A DNA stretch of 57,570 nt from Verrucomicrobiales bacterium (GTDB lineage Bacteria > Verrucomicrobiota > Verrucomicrobiia > Verrucomicrobiales > DEV007), in the NCBI GenBank assembly GCA_021648365.1, contig JAKISY010000018.1:1-57570 (forward strand), in the 5' to 3' direction. The position numbers and the translations under genes are program-made. Of this stretch, positions 25,873-33,709 are shown piece by piece. The notes below the pieces were generated by a model. It was not told where the DNA came from. It did no database searches and saw nothing but the letters and a program-made list of their open reading frames with translations. Position 1 is the first letter of the stretch. Each line of letters begins with the position of its first letter.

Positions 25873-27474
25873 ATGCGCTTAAAATCCATAGTTCCATCCC
25901 TCTACTACTCGCTGCTCCTGATCGCGGTGTTTTTCTGCTGCCTAGTGAGTAGCCCCAACTCCCAAGCGCAGGATCAAGTGGCATCCTGGCGTCTTTTTGA
26001 CAGCAAAACTCGTGAACTAGCGGAGTCCATACAAAGCGACCAACTCAAGCTAGAGCAACTGATCGAACCGGCACAGATCCCCATCACAGGCAGCTCCCAC
26101 GGATTCCAAACCCCGCCCTCCAACACCGCCAAAGCCCGCCCGCCCGTTCGCATCCAATGGGACTTTTCAGAAGCCGTCACCATCGACGCCATCGCTATCT
26201 ACCCCGCCATCCGACCCAGCCTAAGCGGACCCCGCTCCCTCGGAATGCCGACAGAATTCCGCATCTCCTTCAATCAACAGACCGACCAAGTCCGCACCAC
26301 CTTCAGCCTCTCACCTGACCTACCTAGCGAGTCCACAGCGACCCCCGCTTATGTCACCCATGAGAACATCGCTCCCGACTCACCCTTGCCCGTCTGGATA
26401 GAGTTCGCCCCCCGCACCATCAGTTCGCTCACCCTATTGATCCCCGAACTCGCACTGATCAGCAACAACTCGCAAGACGGCCAATCGCAATACGCCTGCC
26501 TCTTTGCCGAAATCGAAGTTTACCAAGGACAAAAAAACGTCGCCCCTGAAGCCAAACTCAGCTCACCCAATTCGCTCAAAAACAAAAACTGGGGACTACG
26601 CTTTTTATGCGATGGCAACACCCCCCTGCAAACGGATACTGACAACACAAAGCCAAGCGCAGCAGTAGATCCCACTACTCAGCATGGTCGCAGTTGGGCA
26701 GAGCAACTCTCCCAACGCCGCATCCTCAGCTTCCGCATCCAACAACAAGAACGCTTGTTAGCAAAACGCCTGCGGCGACAAAACTCCATCCTCAGCATCT
26801 CCGCCGCCATATTGATCGCGGTCTTATTATTTGCCACCATCTCCAACTGGCTGCTAGCACGCCGCCGCCAAGTCCGCGCCGTGATGACCGACCGCGAACG
26901 CATCGCCAACGACCTACATGACGAGGTAGGCGGAGCTCTCGGCAGCATCTCACTGCTCACCCAGAAACTCATCAGCACCAGCGATGCCCCTCAACAGAAA
27001 ATGCTCTTAGAAAAAGTTTACGCCGCCGCCGCCGAAGCGCGCGCCGGCGTGCGCGAAGCCGTGTGGGCATCCAGTTCCTCCGCTGTGGATAACAAAACTT
27101 TCGAAAACCACCTTCGTGCCATCACCGACCGCATGTTACCCGATTGCGAAACCCAATGGCAAAGCAACGGCAGCGCCATCACCCCCACCCTGACCGCTCG
27201 CAAACAACACCACTTCGGCATGTTTTTCCGCGAAGCTATCCACAATATTCAGAAACACGCCAAGGCCAGCGAAGTCAGCCTGCGCTTCCAGTGGAACCCT
27301 CGCAACATGACCTTCACCCTCAGCGACAACGGCGAAGGGCTCAATGATCTGCCTGCCAGCAGTGAGAACTTCCGCACCCTGCGCTACCGAGCCGAGCAAC
27401 TACCCGCCAAGCTCGAGATCCAATCCAACCCAGGCGGCGGCACCCGCTTCACCCTCACCACACCCTTGATATGA
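25873..27474 (+). CDS. NarL-type sensor histidine kinase with extracytoplasmic sensor
   Basis: Starting at the ATG at 25873, which begins a signal peptide, it is 533 aa. A large periplasmic domain (about 40-290), rich in beta strands, precedes a membrane helix (about 305-330). The cytoplasmic part has a HisKA_3 dimerisation helix with NDLHDEVGGALGSISLL (His349) and an HATPase_c domain (REAIHNIQKHAKAS, LSDNGEGL, GGGTRFTL). This is the family working with NarL/FixJ regulators. The regulator gene starts in the last codon of this gene. The signal sensed is not known. A frame of 35 more codons opens upstream but adds no signal sequence. Confidence 0.9.
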   Translation: MRLKSIVPSLYYSLLLIAVFFCCLVSSPNSQAQDQVASWRLFDSKTRELAESIQSDQLKLEQLIEPAQIPITGSSHGFQTPPSNTAKARPPVRIQWDFSEAVTIDAIAIYPAIRPSLSGPRSLGMPTEFRISFNQQTDQVRTTFSLSPDLPSESTATPAYVTHENIAPDSPLPVWIEFAPRTISSLTLLIPELALISNNSQDGQSQYACLFAEIEVYQGQKNVAPEAKLSSPNSLKNKNWGLRFLCDGNTPLQTDTDNTKPSAAVDPTTQHGRSWAEQLSQRRILSFRIQQQERLLAKRLRRQNSILSISAAILIAVLLFATISNWLLARRRQVRAVMTDRERIANDLHDEVGGALGSISLLTQKLISTSDAPQQKMLLEKVYAAAAEARAGVREAVWASSSSAVDNKTFENHLRAITDRMLPDCETQWQSNGSAITPTLTARKQHHFGMFFREAIHNIQKHAKASEVSLRFQWNPRNMTFTLSDNGEGLNDLPASSENFRTLRYRAEQLPAKLEIQSNPGGGTRFTLTTPLI

Positions 27475-28127
27475 CTACAGACGCATCCCCTCAATCCATC
27501 ACCGTTTGGCTGATCGAAGACAACCGACACTTCAGCGAAGCTCTCGAGTGCATCTTAGCATGCGAAGACGGCATCGACCTTAAAGAGAGCTTCCGCAGCG
27601 CCGAAGACGCGATCAAAAACCTAGTAAAAAAGAAGGCCCCACAGGTCATCATCCTCGACCTCGGTTTACCTGGCATGAGTGGCATCGAGGCGCTACCAGA
27701 AATCCTGCAACTCGCACCGCATTGCCATGTGCTAGTGCTCACCACCGATGACGGTCGCAGCAAAGTATTATCCGCCATCTCCCATGGCGCCGCCGGCTAC
27801 TTACTCAAAGGTGACGACCTCGACGCCATCGTCTCCGGCATCCGCGACGTAGTCGATGGGCGAGCCGCGATCAATTCACGAGTTTCGCGCATGATCCTCG
27901 ACGTCTTCCGCAACATCCCCAAACCTCCACCCGAAGCTCATCTGACCGAGCGCGAAGCAGAGATCCTCTGCCTGCTAGCCGATGGCAAGATCAAAAAGGA
28001 AGTCGCCCAGCACCTCGACATCAGCTACTACACCGTCGATACCCACGTCAAACGCATCTACAAAAAGCTGCAAGTCAATAACCTCTCCAGCGCAATCGCC
28101 CGGATGACGCAATCGGGCGAATTATAA
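27471..28127 (+). CDS. NarL/LuxR-type response regulator
   Basis: The 218-aa protein has a receiver domain (about 10-125; ILDLGLPGMSG, Asp63 as phospho-acceptor, Lys in YLLKGDD) and a C-terminal LuxR helix-turn-helix (about 154-208; LTEREAEILCLLADGKIKKEVA, then SYYTVDTHVKRIYKKL). It overlaps the kinase gene by 4 bases (ATGA), so they are translationally coupled and form a two-component pair. Targets are unknown. The region after it is the start of the accessory island. Confidence 0.93.
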   Translation: MTTDASPQSITVWLIEDNRHFSEALECILACEDGIDLKESFRSAEDAIKNLVKKKAPQVIILDLGLPGMSGIEALPEILQLAPHCHVLVLTTDDGRSKVLSAISHGAAGYLLKGDDLDAIVSGIRDVVDGRAAINSRVSRMILDVFRNIPKPPPEAHLTEREAEILCLLADGKIKKEVAQHLDISYYTVDTHVKRIYKKLQVNNLSSAIARMTQSGEL

Positions 28128-28566
28128 ATTTGCGCGCCACTGATACTCCCTGCTTGATTTTTTCCAATTTTAGGCTTTCCTGCCACCGCTGAGAAATGAC
28201 GGTTTAAAAACAAGCCAATGCAACAGCACCGTTCAGTTCATCCAGAGTATTTTTTCGCCAGAGCTGATTCAAGCCATGAAAGATGCTCCTCAACCGACCA
28301 CCCCGCGCCTTGGTGCAGACTAAGGACGGGACGCAGGCAAGCGCTTCATCAACTGGAAGCTTCTCTTAGGGCTGATCGTTTTGATCTACCTCGGCAGCTC
28401 GTGGATGCGTCCCCTCGCCACTCCAGATGAGCCACGCCTAACAATAGCCAACACCGAATCCCCGAGCCGCCTGCACTTATGATTCACTCTAATTTTAACC
28501 ATCTAAAACTTCGTCAACACGCGCTCCCACTCAGGGATACGGCGTGACTGACGCTCTGCAAAGAAA
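28128..28566. other. Gap with a decayed or interrupted small-membrane-protein frame
   Basis: Apart from the frame at 28216-28482 (listed separately) there is a patch at 28507-28540 (CGTCAACACGCGCTCCC core) that recurs at 30458-30490 (GACAACGCGCGCTCCC). In both places it reads as R-Q-x-A-L-P-L-x-D, so it may be a repeat or a decayed gene end. Nothing else is recognisable. Confidence 0.4.
28216..28482 (+). pseudogene. Possible interrupted small membrane-protein gene
   Basis: In one frame the + strand reads QFIQSIFSPELIQAMKDAP, then QPTTPRLGAD, then TAA at 28321-28323, then GRDAGKRFINWKLLLGLIVL and IYLGSSWMRPLATPDEP up to a TGA at 28480. The part after TAA has a clear single membrane helix flanked by basic residues (KLLLGLIVLIYLGSSWMRP). 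The part before has no clear start codon upstream except an internal ATG at 28276. Either an internal stop has broken a small gene, or only a downstream start is used. No family recognised. Confidence 0.35.
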
Positions 28567-29706
28567 ATGCGCGCAAACTGCCTAGCTATCCTACTCCTTA
28601 GCACGTTCGCTTCATTCGCGGGCGAACCTCAAAATGTGCCCATTGAAAAACTTGGGCAGGAGTTCGAACTAGTCGGCAAGTTGCACGCTCCTCTAGGCAC
28701 TGTAGTTTCGGTAGTTGGTGTCGCGCTTGAAGGCTCTTTCAAGGGGTATGAAGGAGGTCCGAATCTGCGAGTCCAGCAGATACAAGGGAAATACTATCAA
28801 CAGGACATTCAAATAGTCCTCAAACCATATTTTAATGACTGGGGTGAGAAAGCAACCGTTGGTGGCCACGCCCTTCCGAAACTGAAGATCGGAGAGACTT
28901 ACAAATTGGAAGGATACGAGACTGGCGGATTTGTCGGAATTCCCAGTGAGGCATACAAGCTTGGGAACTTGATGATCCAAACAACTGGCCATTACTTTCG
29001 ACACCATTTCGTTGTAATCAAAGCTGAACCAACCAAGCCGATTTCATATGCGCCGTGGATGTTTTCTGGCGAGAAGGCACTGCTATTCGGGATTGCGAAA
29101 TCGGTCGCTGGCGATTCTGCATTGGTCGGCGATGATTGGGCAGTCGTTGTGAAACGAGGAGAGAAGTGGGAAGACGATATCGAAGGCAAAAAGATTGAAT
29201 CATACGGATTCTACAATCCCGACGCCACTTGGAAGGATAACCCCAATTTCGCGAGCAAGAAGTTCGATCTGGTTGACGGCTGGTGGAGATTGGTCAAGCT
29301 AGCGGATCAGGTCGGACGGAAGGTCTCTTTGAGAGGTAGGGCGAGGAGTCTCAATGGCGTATGGTGGTTCCACTACCGAGGAACTGATCTTTACGTTGAG
29401 GGCATGGAGAAGCTGCCTGGATGGACAGGCGAGAATCATTGGCGACCGATGCAGATTGAAGGCAGATTGGAGCAAGCTCGTCTTCCAAGGCTGGATCAAG
29501 TTTCTCTGAAATCAGATAGGGACTTGAGAGATTACTTCATCGTGAGAGAACCAAGTTGGAAGCCGCTGTCGGCGCTACTTGCTCCGGAACGAGCTTTCCC
29601 TCCAAAGGCCGAACAAGACAGCGCCGATCAACCCGCAACAGCACCGGAGTCGCGCCCTGATAGCAACGAGAAACCTAAACCTAGATCGGAGGGGCGCTCC
29701 CAGTAA
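28567..29706 (+). CDS. Secreted 379-aa protein of unknown function (island gene 1)
   Basis: Begins with a signal peptide (MRANCLAILLLSTFASFAGE). The mature part has repeated beta-rich segments: an N-terminal half (VSVVGVALEGSFKGYEGG...QIVLKPYFNDWGEK), a middle half and a C-terminal unit (RKVSLRGRARSLNGVWWFHY...IEGRLEQ...DYFIVREPSWKPL). The C-terminal unit resembles the whole mature protein at 35010-35426, with strands in the same order and a shared -YF-x-x-E-x-x-W-K ending. The tail (about 345-379) is Pro/Ser/Lys-rich and disordered. Probably an OB-like fold in tandem; function unknown. Confidence 0.7.
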   Translation: MRANCLAILLLSTFASFAGEPQNVPIEKLGQEFELVGKLHAPLGTVVSVVGVALEGSFKGYEGGPNLRVQQIQGKYYQQDIQIVLKPYFNDWGEKATVGGHALPKLKIGETYKLEGYETGGFVGIPSEAYKLGNLMIQTTGHYFRHHFVVIKAEPTKPISYAPWMFSGEKALLFGIAKSVAGDSALVGDDWAVVVKRGEKWEDDIEGKKIESYGFYNPDATWKDNPNFASKKFDLVDGWWRLVKLADQVGRKVSLRGRARSLNGVWWFHYRGTDLYVEGMEKLPGWTGENHWRPMQIEGRLEQARLPRLDQVSLKSDRDLRDYFIVREPSWKPLSALLAPERAFPPKAEQDSADQPATAPESRPDSNEKPKPRSEGRSQ

Positions 29707-29888
29707 CGGGAGGCAGGCCTTTGACGTTGATAGAGTCATGGTTCGCTACTTTTCACACTAAAGTAGAACAAATCGTGGCTGTGTACTGGCTACCCTACGT
29801 GAATTAAAATTTACATGAAAGTTCAAACATTAGCCTTGAACATAGAGCGCGATCTCAGGTAGCCTGTAGTAGCACCCAACCGTTCCCT

Positions 29889-30380
29889 TTGATAAAAAAT
29901 CCCCTAGAAAAAAAATCCACCGCCCCGGTAAAATGGATTATTGTGATGGCTATTTTTGCATTAAGCCCATTTGCCTTAGTTGGCATTTGGATTTGGTCGA
30001 TCTCTGGCCCTAGTCGCGGCATAGCTGTAGAGCAGGTGGATTGGCTTCCACAGGAAGCAACAAATATCTCTTACTACAAGAGTTACATATTTACAGCCTA
30101 TGAGTTTGATATTTCAGAAAAGGGTTTCAAAAAATGGGTGTCAAATTTTGATCAGGTAAGAGTTATTGAGAAGCCCACCACTATTGCACGTTATAGTTTG
30201 GCTAAGGATCATTACATTGATGGGGCTGATGAATCTAATTGGATTCCTGATACTGAATCCTCCTATATTAAGATTAGCAAGGGGTATTATTCTGGTCATA
30301 CTGACATGGATGGAGGGGGGCACCACGTAGGATATGATTCAATCAAAGGGAGAGCATATCGCCAATATAATCCTCGATAA
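29889..30380 (+). CDS. Membrane-anchored 163-aa protein, paralogue of 34452-34925
   Basis: The open frame begins at a TTG (IKNPLEKKSTAPVKW); no ATG lies before the membrane helix (about 15-38), and a start at 29946 would cut it. The soluble part reads VDWLPQEATNISYYKSYIFT, YEFDISEKGFKKW and RVIEKPTTIARYSL, and ends YDSIKGRAYRQYNP. This matches the protein at 34452 in order and spacing (ASWLPPGATDGAFYRG, YEFSISETDFKSF, FDRSLSRAFIELNY). Both are outward-facing. No known family is recognised. AT-rich, unlike flanking housekeeping genes. Confidence 0.6.
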   Translation: MIKNPLEKKSTAPVKWIIVMAIFALSPFALVGIWIWSISGPSRGIAVEQVDWLPQEATNISYYKSYIFTAYEFDISEKGFKKWVSNFDQVRVIEKPTTIARYSLAKDHYIDGADESNWIPDTESSYIKISKGYYSGHTDMDGGGHHVGYDSIKGRAYRQYNPR

Positions 30381-30728
30381 AAAGTGAGTAAAATGCAACA
30401 GAGCAACCCACTACTTTCCTCCATCCGAAATCTTAATAAAAGTTTTGACTCTTATATCCGACAACGCGCGCTCCCGCTAGCGGATTGCCTACAATCTACG
30501 TTAAGCAGAAATAGGCAACTCACCAATTTATATCATCTCTTTTGTTGAGCCCCCACATCATTAGGAGGCGCACACCAATACTTTTTCCATGCAGATACTC
30601 ACAAACTTCTGTGGATTGCTCGCAGCAAATAACCGAATTGCAGCCAAACAAATCGCTACTCCATCCAGTCAAAATCTAAATCAAACCTTTAACCCTCAAC
30701 TTGACCACGAAAGTTTGCTGCCACTAGG
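30381..30728. other. Gap with repeat-like sequence and a doubtful 51-codon frame
   Basis: A short frame (30393-30548, MQQSNPLLSS start) contains IRQRALPLADC, matching the patch noted at 28507-28540. It has no start signal and no partner, so I do not call it a gene. The 3' part leads into the truncated 110-bp repeat at 30678-30729. Confidence 0.4.
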
Positions 30729-30729
30729 A
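30678..30729 (+). repeat. 110-bp intergenic repeat, truncated copy
   Basis: AAACCTTTAACCCTCAACTT, then GACCACGAAAGTTTGCTG, then CCACTAGGA, aligns without gaps to the middle of the two full copies at 31140-31249 and 32020-32129. The match stops abruptly at ACTAGGA (30729), exactly where the PIN-domain coding remnant begins. Confidence 0.65.
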
Positions 30730-30971
30730 GTGACGTTGGTAAGATCGCGAAGGAATTGTTGGGGAGGCAGATTATCCTGACCAAAGCATCAGACGATGCA
30801 ATCCACATCGTGGTTGCTTCGGTGCATGAGATCGACTATCTTTTGACTTGGAACTGCAAGCATCTCGCAAACCCGTGGATCTGGTGGCGAGTCAGCGAAG
30901 TGGTTTCAGAGTTCGGTTTTAAACCGAGCGTAATTTCTACCCCTGAAGACCTAATTGGCGATGATAGCTAA
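30729..30971 (+). pseudogene. Truncated PIN-domain (VapC-like) toxin gene
   Basis: The frame carries the C-terminal half of a PIN nuclease: SDVGKIAKELLGRQIIL, then SDDAIHIVVASVHEIDYLLT, then WNCKHLANPWIW, ending ISTPEDLIGDDS. The DAIH Asp and the LTWN(C)KH...N segment are typical. The N-terminal half, which carries the first catalytic Asp, is missing, and the sequence before 30729 is the truncated intergenic repeat. With one acidic ligand gone it should be inactive. It overlaps the next gene by 11 bases. Confidence 0.75.
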
Positions 30972-31155
30972 ACAAGAACTGACAATTATTGAACGCATTC
31001 GAATGTGGAAAGAGCAGAACGCAGCCGAATTTGATTTTGATGCTGATCGGATTATTGAATCCGCCCGCGAGCGTGAGCGCAGCTCCGGGGAGATCCTGCT
31101 CGATCCGCCTAAATCAAACGGAGGAAAACAAACACGCAGCAGAGCAACCCCCTAA
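30961..31155 (+). CDS. 64-aa small partner of VapC-like toxins
   Basis: From the ATG at 30961 the product reads MIAKQELTIIERIRMWKEQN and then FDFDADRIIESARERERSSG. Small proteins of this form (EEVRKxRE-x-H-A-AKFNYDLDAI-like) are commonly encoded right after PIN toxin genes. Here the gene is intact while the toxin gene is truncated. The 11-base overlap fits a toxin-antitoxin operon with unusual order (toxin first). The C-terminal tail (SNGGKQTRSRATP) runs into the intergenic repeat, which may have altered the original end. Confidence 0.6.
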   Translation: MIAKQELTIIERIRMWKEQNAAEFDFDADRIIESARERERSSGEILLDPPKSNGGKQTRSRATP

Positions 31156-31249
31156 CCTCCACTCAGTTGAGAATAAATGAAAACTTTAACACTTAACTTC
31201 AATACGAAAGTTCGCAGCCACTAGAAGCTTTCCTGTGTTCCATGTTCGC
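31140..31249 (+). repeat. 110-bp intergenic repeat, full copy A
   Basis: Aligns without gaps with 32020-32129 at about 73% identity, with ACTAGAAGCTTTC identical. It covers the last codons of the small antitoxin-like gene, the gap, and the first codons of the next gene (ATG at 31242). The conserved end CACTAGAAGCTTTC...TGTG.TCCAT is immediately before the start codon. No perfect -35/-10 pair is evident. Confidence 0.75.
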
Positions 31250-32060
31250 TTCCAAAATACGACACCTAATGGAGAAATCTCGTAATACCTCATGGATAAT
31301 CCTGCTGTTCATTTTCACTTCCGGGCTGAATGCTCAGGCTAGTGTGGATTATCTAGTAGATGTAGTTAAGCGGCTTAATATTCCACACGCAGAGTTTAAG
31401 GGAACTCCATTGCGAGAAGTTTTGGATTTCCTCCAGGATAAAAGTGCCGAGCTTGATGTTAGAGAAGTGGATCCAACCAAGAAAGGATTCAATATAGTTC
31501 TCTACACTGGGAAAAGTGATGATAAAATTGATGATATCCCGATCACGCTAAAACTAGACAATGTTTCATTTGATGTTGCGTTTAAGCGAATCGCAGCATT
31601 TGCAAAAATGAAGCATGTGATTGAAAGCCATGCGGTATTTTTTGCTCCTCTAAATTGGAACCTCCCAAATAGAAATAAAGATGCAAATATTCCGGATGTG
31701 ATGAAAAACATTACAGTTCCAAGTTTGAATTTCTCGAATACATCATTCATAGACGCCTTAAAATATCTAGAGCGACAGAGTGTAGCGTTAGACTTAACTG
31801 AACAGGAGCCTGTCAAAAAGGGGATCAAGGTTATCATTCAGCCTCCCTATTCTGGCTGGAAAGGTGATGAAGTGAAGATTACTATGAGAATGAGAAATGT
31901 GCCGTTATTAAATGCATTAGATTACACGGCTGCGCTGGCTGGCATGCAATGTGAAGTTGAGATTCGCACTGTGCTTATTACTCCAATTACGGATGATAAG
32001 ATGGATTATCTAAACTCTGCAGAGCAACCTACTCCCCTCCCAAAGTCTAAACCCAAATGA
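31242..32060 (+). CDS. Secreted protein with two STN-like domains
   Basis: The 272-aa frame starts at 31242; a second ATG at 31269 (MEKSRNTSWIILLFIFTSG) gives a cleaner signal peptide. The mature protein has two homologous units of about 100 residues: VPH/PHAEFKGTPLREVLDFLQ...ITLKLDNVSFDVAFKRIAA and PSLNFSNTSFIDALKYLE...ITMRMRNVPLLNALDYTAA. Each ends with a strand (HVIESHAVFFAP; CEVEIRTVLITP). This is the short secretin/TonB N-terminal (STN) fold. In TonB systems such domains receive signals; here they are free-standing, as often seen in Verrucomicrobiota and Planctomycetota. Function unknown. Confidence 0.75.
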   Translation: MFASKIRHLMEKSRNTSWIILLFIFTSGLNAQASVDYLVDVVKRLNIPHAEFKGTPLREVLDFLQDKSAELDVREVDPTKKGFNIVLYTGKSDDKIDDIPITLKLDNVSFDVAFKRIAAFAKMKHVIESHAVFFAPLNWNLPNRNKDANIPDVMKNITVPSLNFSNTSFIDALKYLERQSVALDLTEQEPVKKGIKVIIQPPYSGWKGDEVKITMRMRNVPLLNALDYTAALAGMQCEVEIRTVLITPITDDKMDYLNSAEQPTPLPKSKPK

Positions 32061-32129
32061 AATATTTAACCATTAACATGAACACGAAAACTCGCAGTCA
32101 CTAGAAGCTTTCTTGTGCTCCATATTTGC
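32020..32129 (+). repeat. 110-bp intergenic repeat, full copy B
   Basis: Ungapped partner of 31140-31249. It covers the last 14 codons of the STN protein gene and the gap, ending 6 bases before the ATG at 32136. Most differences fall in the first 40 bases; the last 70 are well conserved. The copies are 880 bases apart with the same gene-flanking position. Confidence 0.75.
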
Positions 32130-32135
32130 CGGAGA

Positions 32136-32528
32136 ATGAAACCACGAAAATTCGCTATACCCCCTTTGCTTTTCTTCTATGCCTCCGGTGCTATATTCAT
32201 TGGAGCAACGGCACTGATCGGATTGCTGTTATCTTCGTTGAGTCCAGACTACTACAGCAACGAATTCTTTGACTTAGGCGCGGAGTCGTCATTTGATGCG
32301 CTGATCCTCTCTTTTTTCTTATGCCTAACTTCTGTAGGCGTTTTCATCCGCTCCAGATGGATGGTGCATTTCATACCTGTTTATCTATTTTGGCTCACCG
32401 TTGCTACCTTTTTACGCTCAGATAGTCATCAGTGGATTAGCTGGATAGGTCTTGGAGGATTGACGATTTACAGCGCCTATTATATATTTATGGATAACCG
32501 CGTTAGAGATTACCTCCATAAACCGTGA
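32136..32528 (+). CDS. 130-aa membrane protein (unknown)
   Basis: From ATG 32136 (GGAG four bases upstream) the product has four hydrophobic segments (about 8-35, 50-70, 73-95, 100-120) separated by short loops, with N-terminal MKPRKFAIPPLLFFY. No motif is recognised. Such proteins occur as orphan membrane genes in accessory regions. It follows repeat copy B, and an ATG at 32115 is less likely because it lies inside the repeat. Confidence 0.6.
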   Translation: MKPRKFAIPPLLFFYASGAIFIGATALIGLLLSSLSPDYYSNEFFDLGAESSFDALILSFFLCLTSVGVFIRSRWMVHFIPVYLFWLTVATFLRSDSHQWISWIGLGGLTIYSAYYIFMDNRVRDYLHKP

Positions 32529-32584
32529 ATCAACAATGAACACCTGAGTCGAACGAAATGCCTAACTACCCCGTAATTTAATAA

Positions 32585-33100
32585 ATGAAATTTGCTCTCT
32601 TAATTTTGATGTTCTGCCTCGGCTTCAACTTCTGTGGCACCCTTGAGGCGGAACAAAAGTATCCCGACCCGTGGTTACCACGTCCAGAAATGATCGGCGA
32701 CTGGGATAAAATCAGCGAGCGTTTCATGAAGTGGGAGATCGCTGATTTTGAATATGGGGGCGGAATTGCGGATGGAGGCTCGAAAGGCTTCTCTTTCAAG
32801 ACCTCTGATGGTGCAGAATTCGATGTATTGGTTGTTTGCTCCGCTTGGTGGACGAAAGAAGACCACGAAAAAAAACGGCAACCTATCTATCTCTGGTTTG
32901 AGAACAAGATTTATCGTGTTGAGAAGGGCGATAAAACCGAAACGAGATTGCTCGTGATGCTCAAACGTGCTGCTAAAATTTTAAAGGGTGAAGGTCGTGC
33001 AGATCCGAAATACATAGAACGCCTGTATAGTGTCGTGGAGTCACGATCAAATCCGTATGCCTACTTTCCTATAACCTATGAGGAAGTAGAGGAGAAATAA
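32585..33100 (+). CDS. Secreted 171-aa protein (unknown)
   Basis: Signal peptide MKFALLILMFCLGFNFCGTLEAE, then a soluble domain with EMIGDWDKISERFMKWE, FEYGGGIADGGSKGFSFKTS and QPIYLWFENKIYRVEKGDK. The C-terminal part is helical (LLVMLKRAAKILKGEGRAD). No known family is recognised. It is on the same strand as the rest of the island, 56 bases after the membrane protein gene. Confidence 0.6.
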   Translation: MKFALLILMFCLGFNFCGTLEAEQKYPDPWLPRPEMIGDWDKISERFMKWEIADFEYGGGIADGGSKGFSFKTSDGAEFDVLVVCSAWWTKEDHEKKRQPIYLWFENKIYRVEKGDKTETRLLVMLKRAAKILKGEGRADPKYIERLYSVVESRSNPYAYFPITYEEVEEK

Positions 33101-33200
33101 ATGATCTTCCTGTATTTCAAAAAATTCTATATCATTACAACCCGAAACAGATGTGCTGCATTATGTTGACGGAGTCTGGTCGCGCCTCACTACGCACATA

Positions 33201-33273
33201 AAAAGCGGTGTCGAGCCACTCGCACTCCAAAGGCAGGAGGTATTTTGGAGTGCTGCGGCTTGACGCAGCTTTT
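33201..33273. repeat. Inverted pair of the GCGGC-GTCGAG dispersed repeat
   Basis: AGCGGTGTCGAGCCACTCGCACTCCAAA-like (33201-33232) faces TTTTGGAGTGCTGCGGCTTGACGCAGCT (33243-33273). Together they can fold as a long imperfect hairpin with a 10-base loop. Same family as 372-404 and 44941-44968. Confidence 0.7.
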
Positions 33274-33575
33274 CTGATGCTCTCTCGACAAGCACGCAAA
33301 CCATAAGAGAACCTGAACCGAAATCCCGCGTCACGCGGAACTATATAGGCGGAGCCTATAGTTACACAATTCGCAACTATTCAGCCTCCCTAAGCATCCT
33401 AGACTAGCCTAGGCAAATCTTATATCACCTCCCTAACGAACAGTAAATGGAGAGGCAGGTTCCGTCGTGCCTTCGCAAGCACATGGGTCGATCAAGGCAA
33501 GGTGAAACTTGCCCCTCCCAGATGCACTCACTGTAATACGGGCACGCACCTCGGCGTCTCCGGAAGCCTGGATAA

Positions 33576-33680
33576 AAGCATCAAGAGGGTCTCACACGAA
33601 GGCACGAAGTAAAAAAAAAATGAATTAAAAAGCTTCGTGTCTTCGTGTGAAAAACGTCTTTACTCACGTAATTTCAAGTT
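33576..33680. repeat. Long inverted repeat, CACGAAG/CTTCGTG type, copy 2
   Basis: CACACGAAGGCACGAAG (33593-33609) pairs with CTTCGTGTCTTCGTGTG (33633-33649), loop AT-rich with an A10 run. Matching flanks with 9250-9375 (TCTCACACGAAG before, AAAAA-GTCTTTAC after). It lies about 30 bases before the next gene. Confidence 0.8.
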
Positions 33681-33709
33681 GTAGCTAAATCCAATCAATA
33701 CTAAACAGA

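Larger units (their letters stand above)
33101..33709. other. Intergenic region of dispersed repeats
   Basis: 609 bases without a supported gene. It holds an inverted pair of the GCGGCGTCGAGCCGC element (33201-33273), GCAAGCACATGGGTCGATCAA-type patches near 33475-33510, and the second CACGAAG hairpin (33576-33680). Confidence 0.65.

Noticed and set aside
30393..30548. A 51-codon gene
   Set aside because: No Shine-Dalgarno, no recognised sequence, and it contains a patch shared with 28507-28540, so it is more likely repeat DNA.
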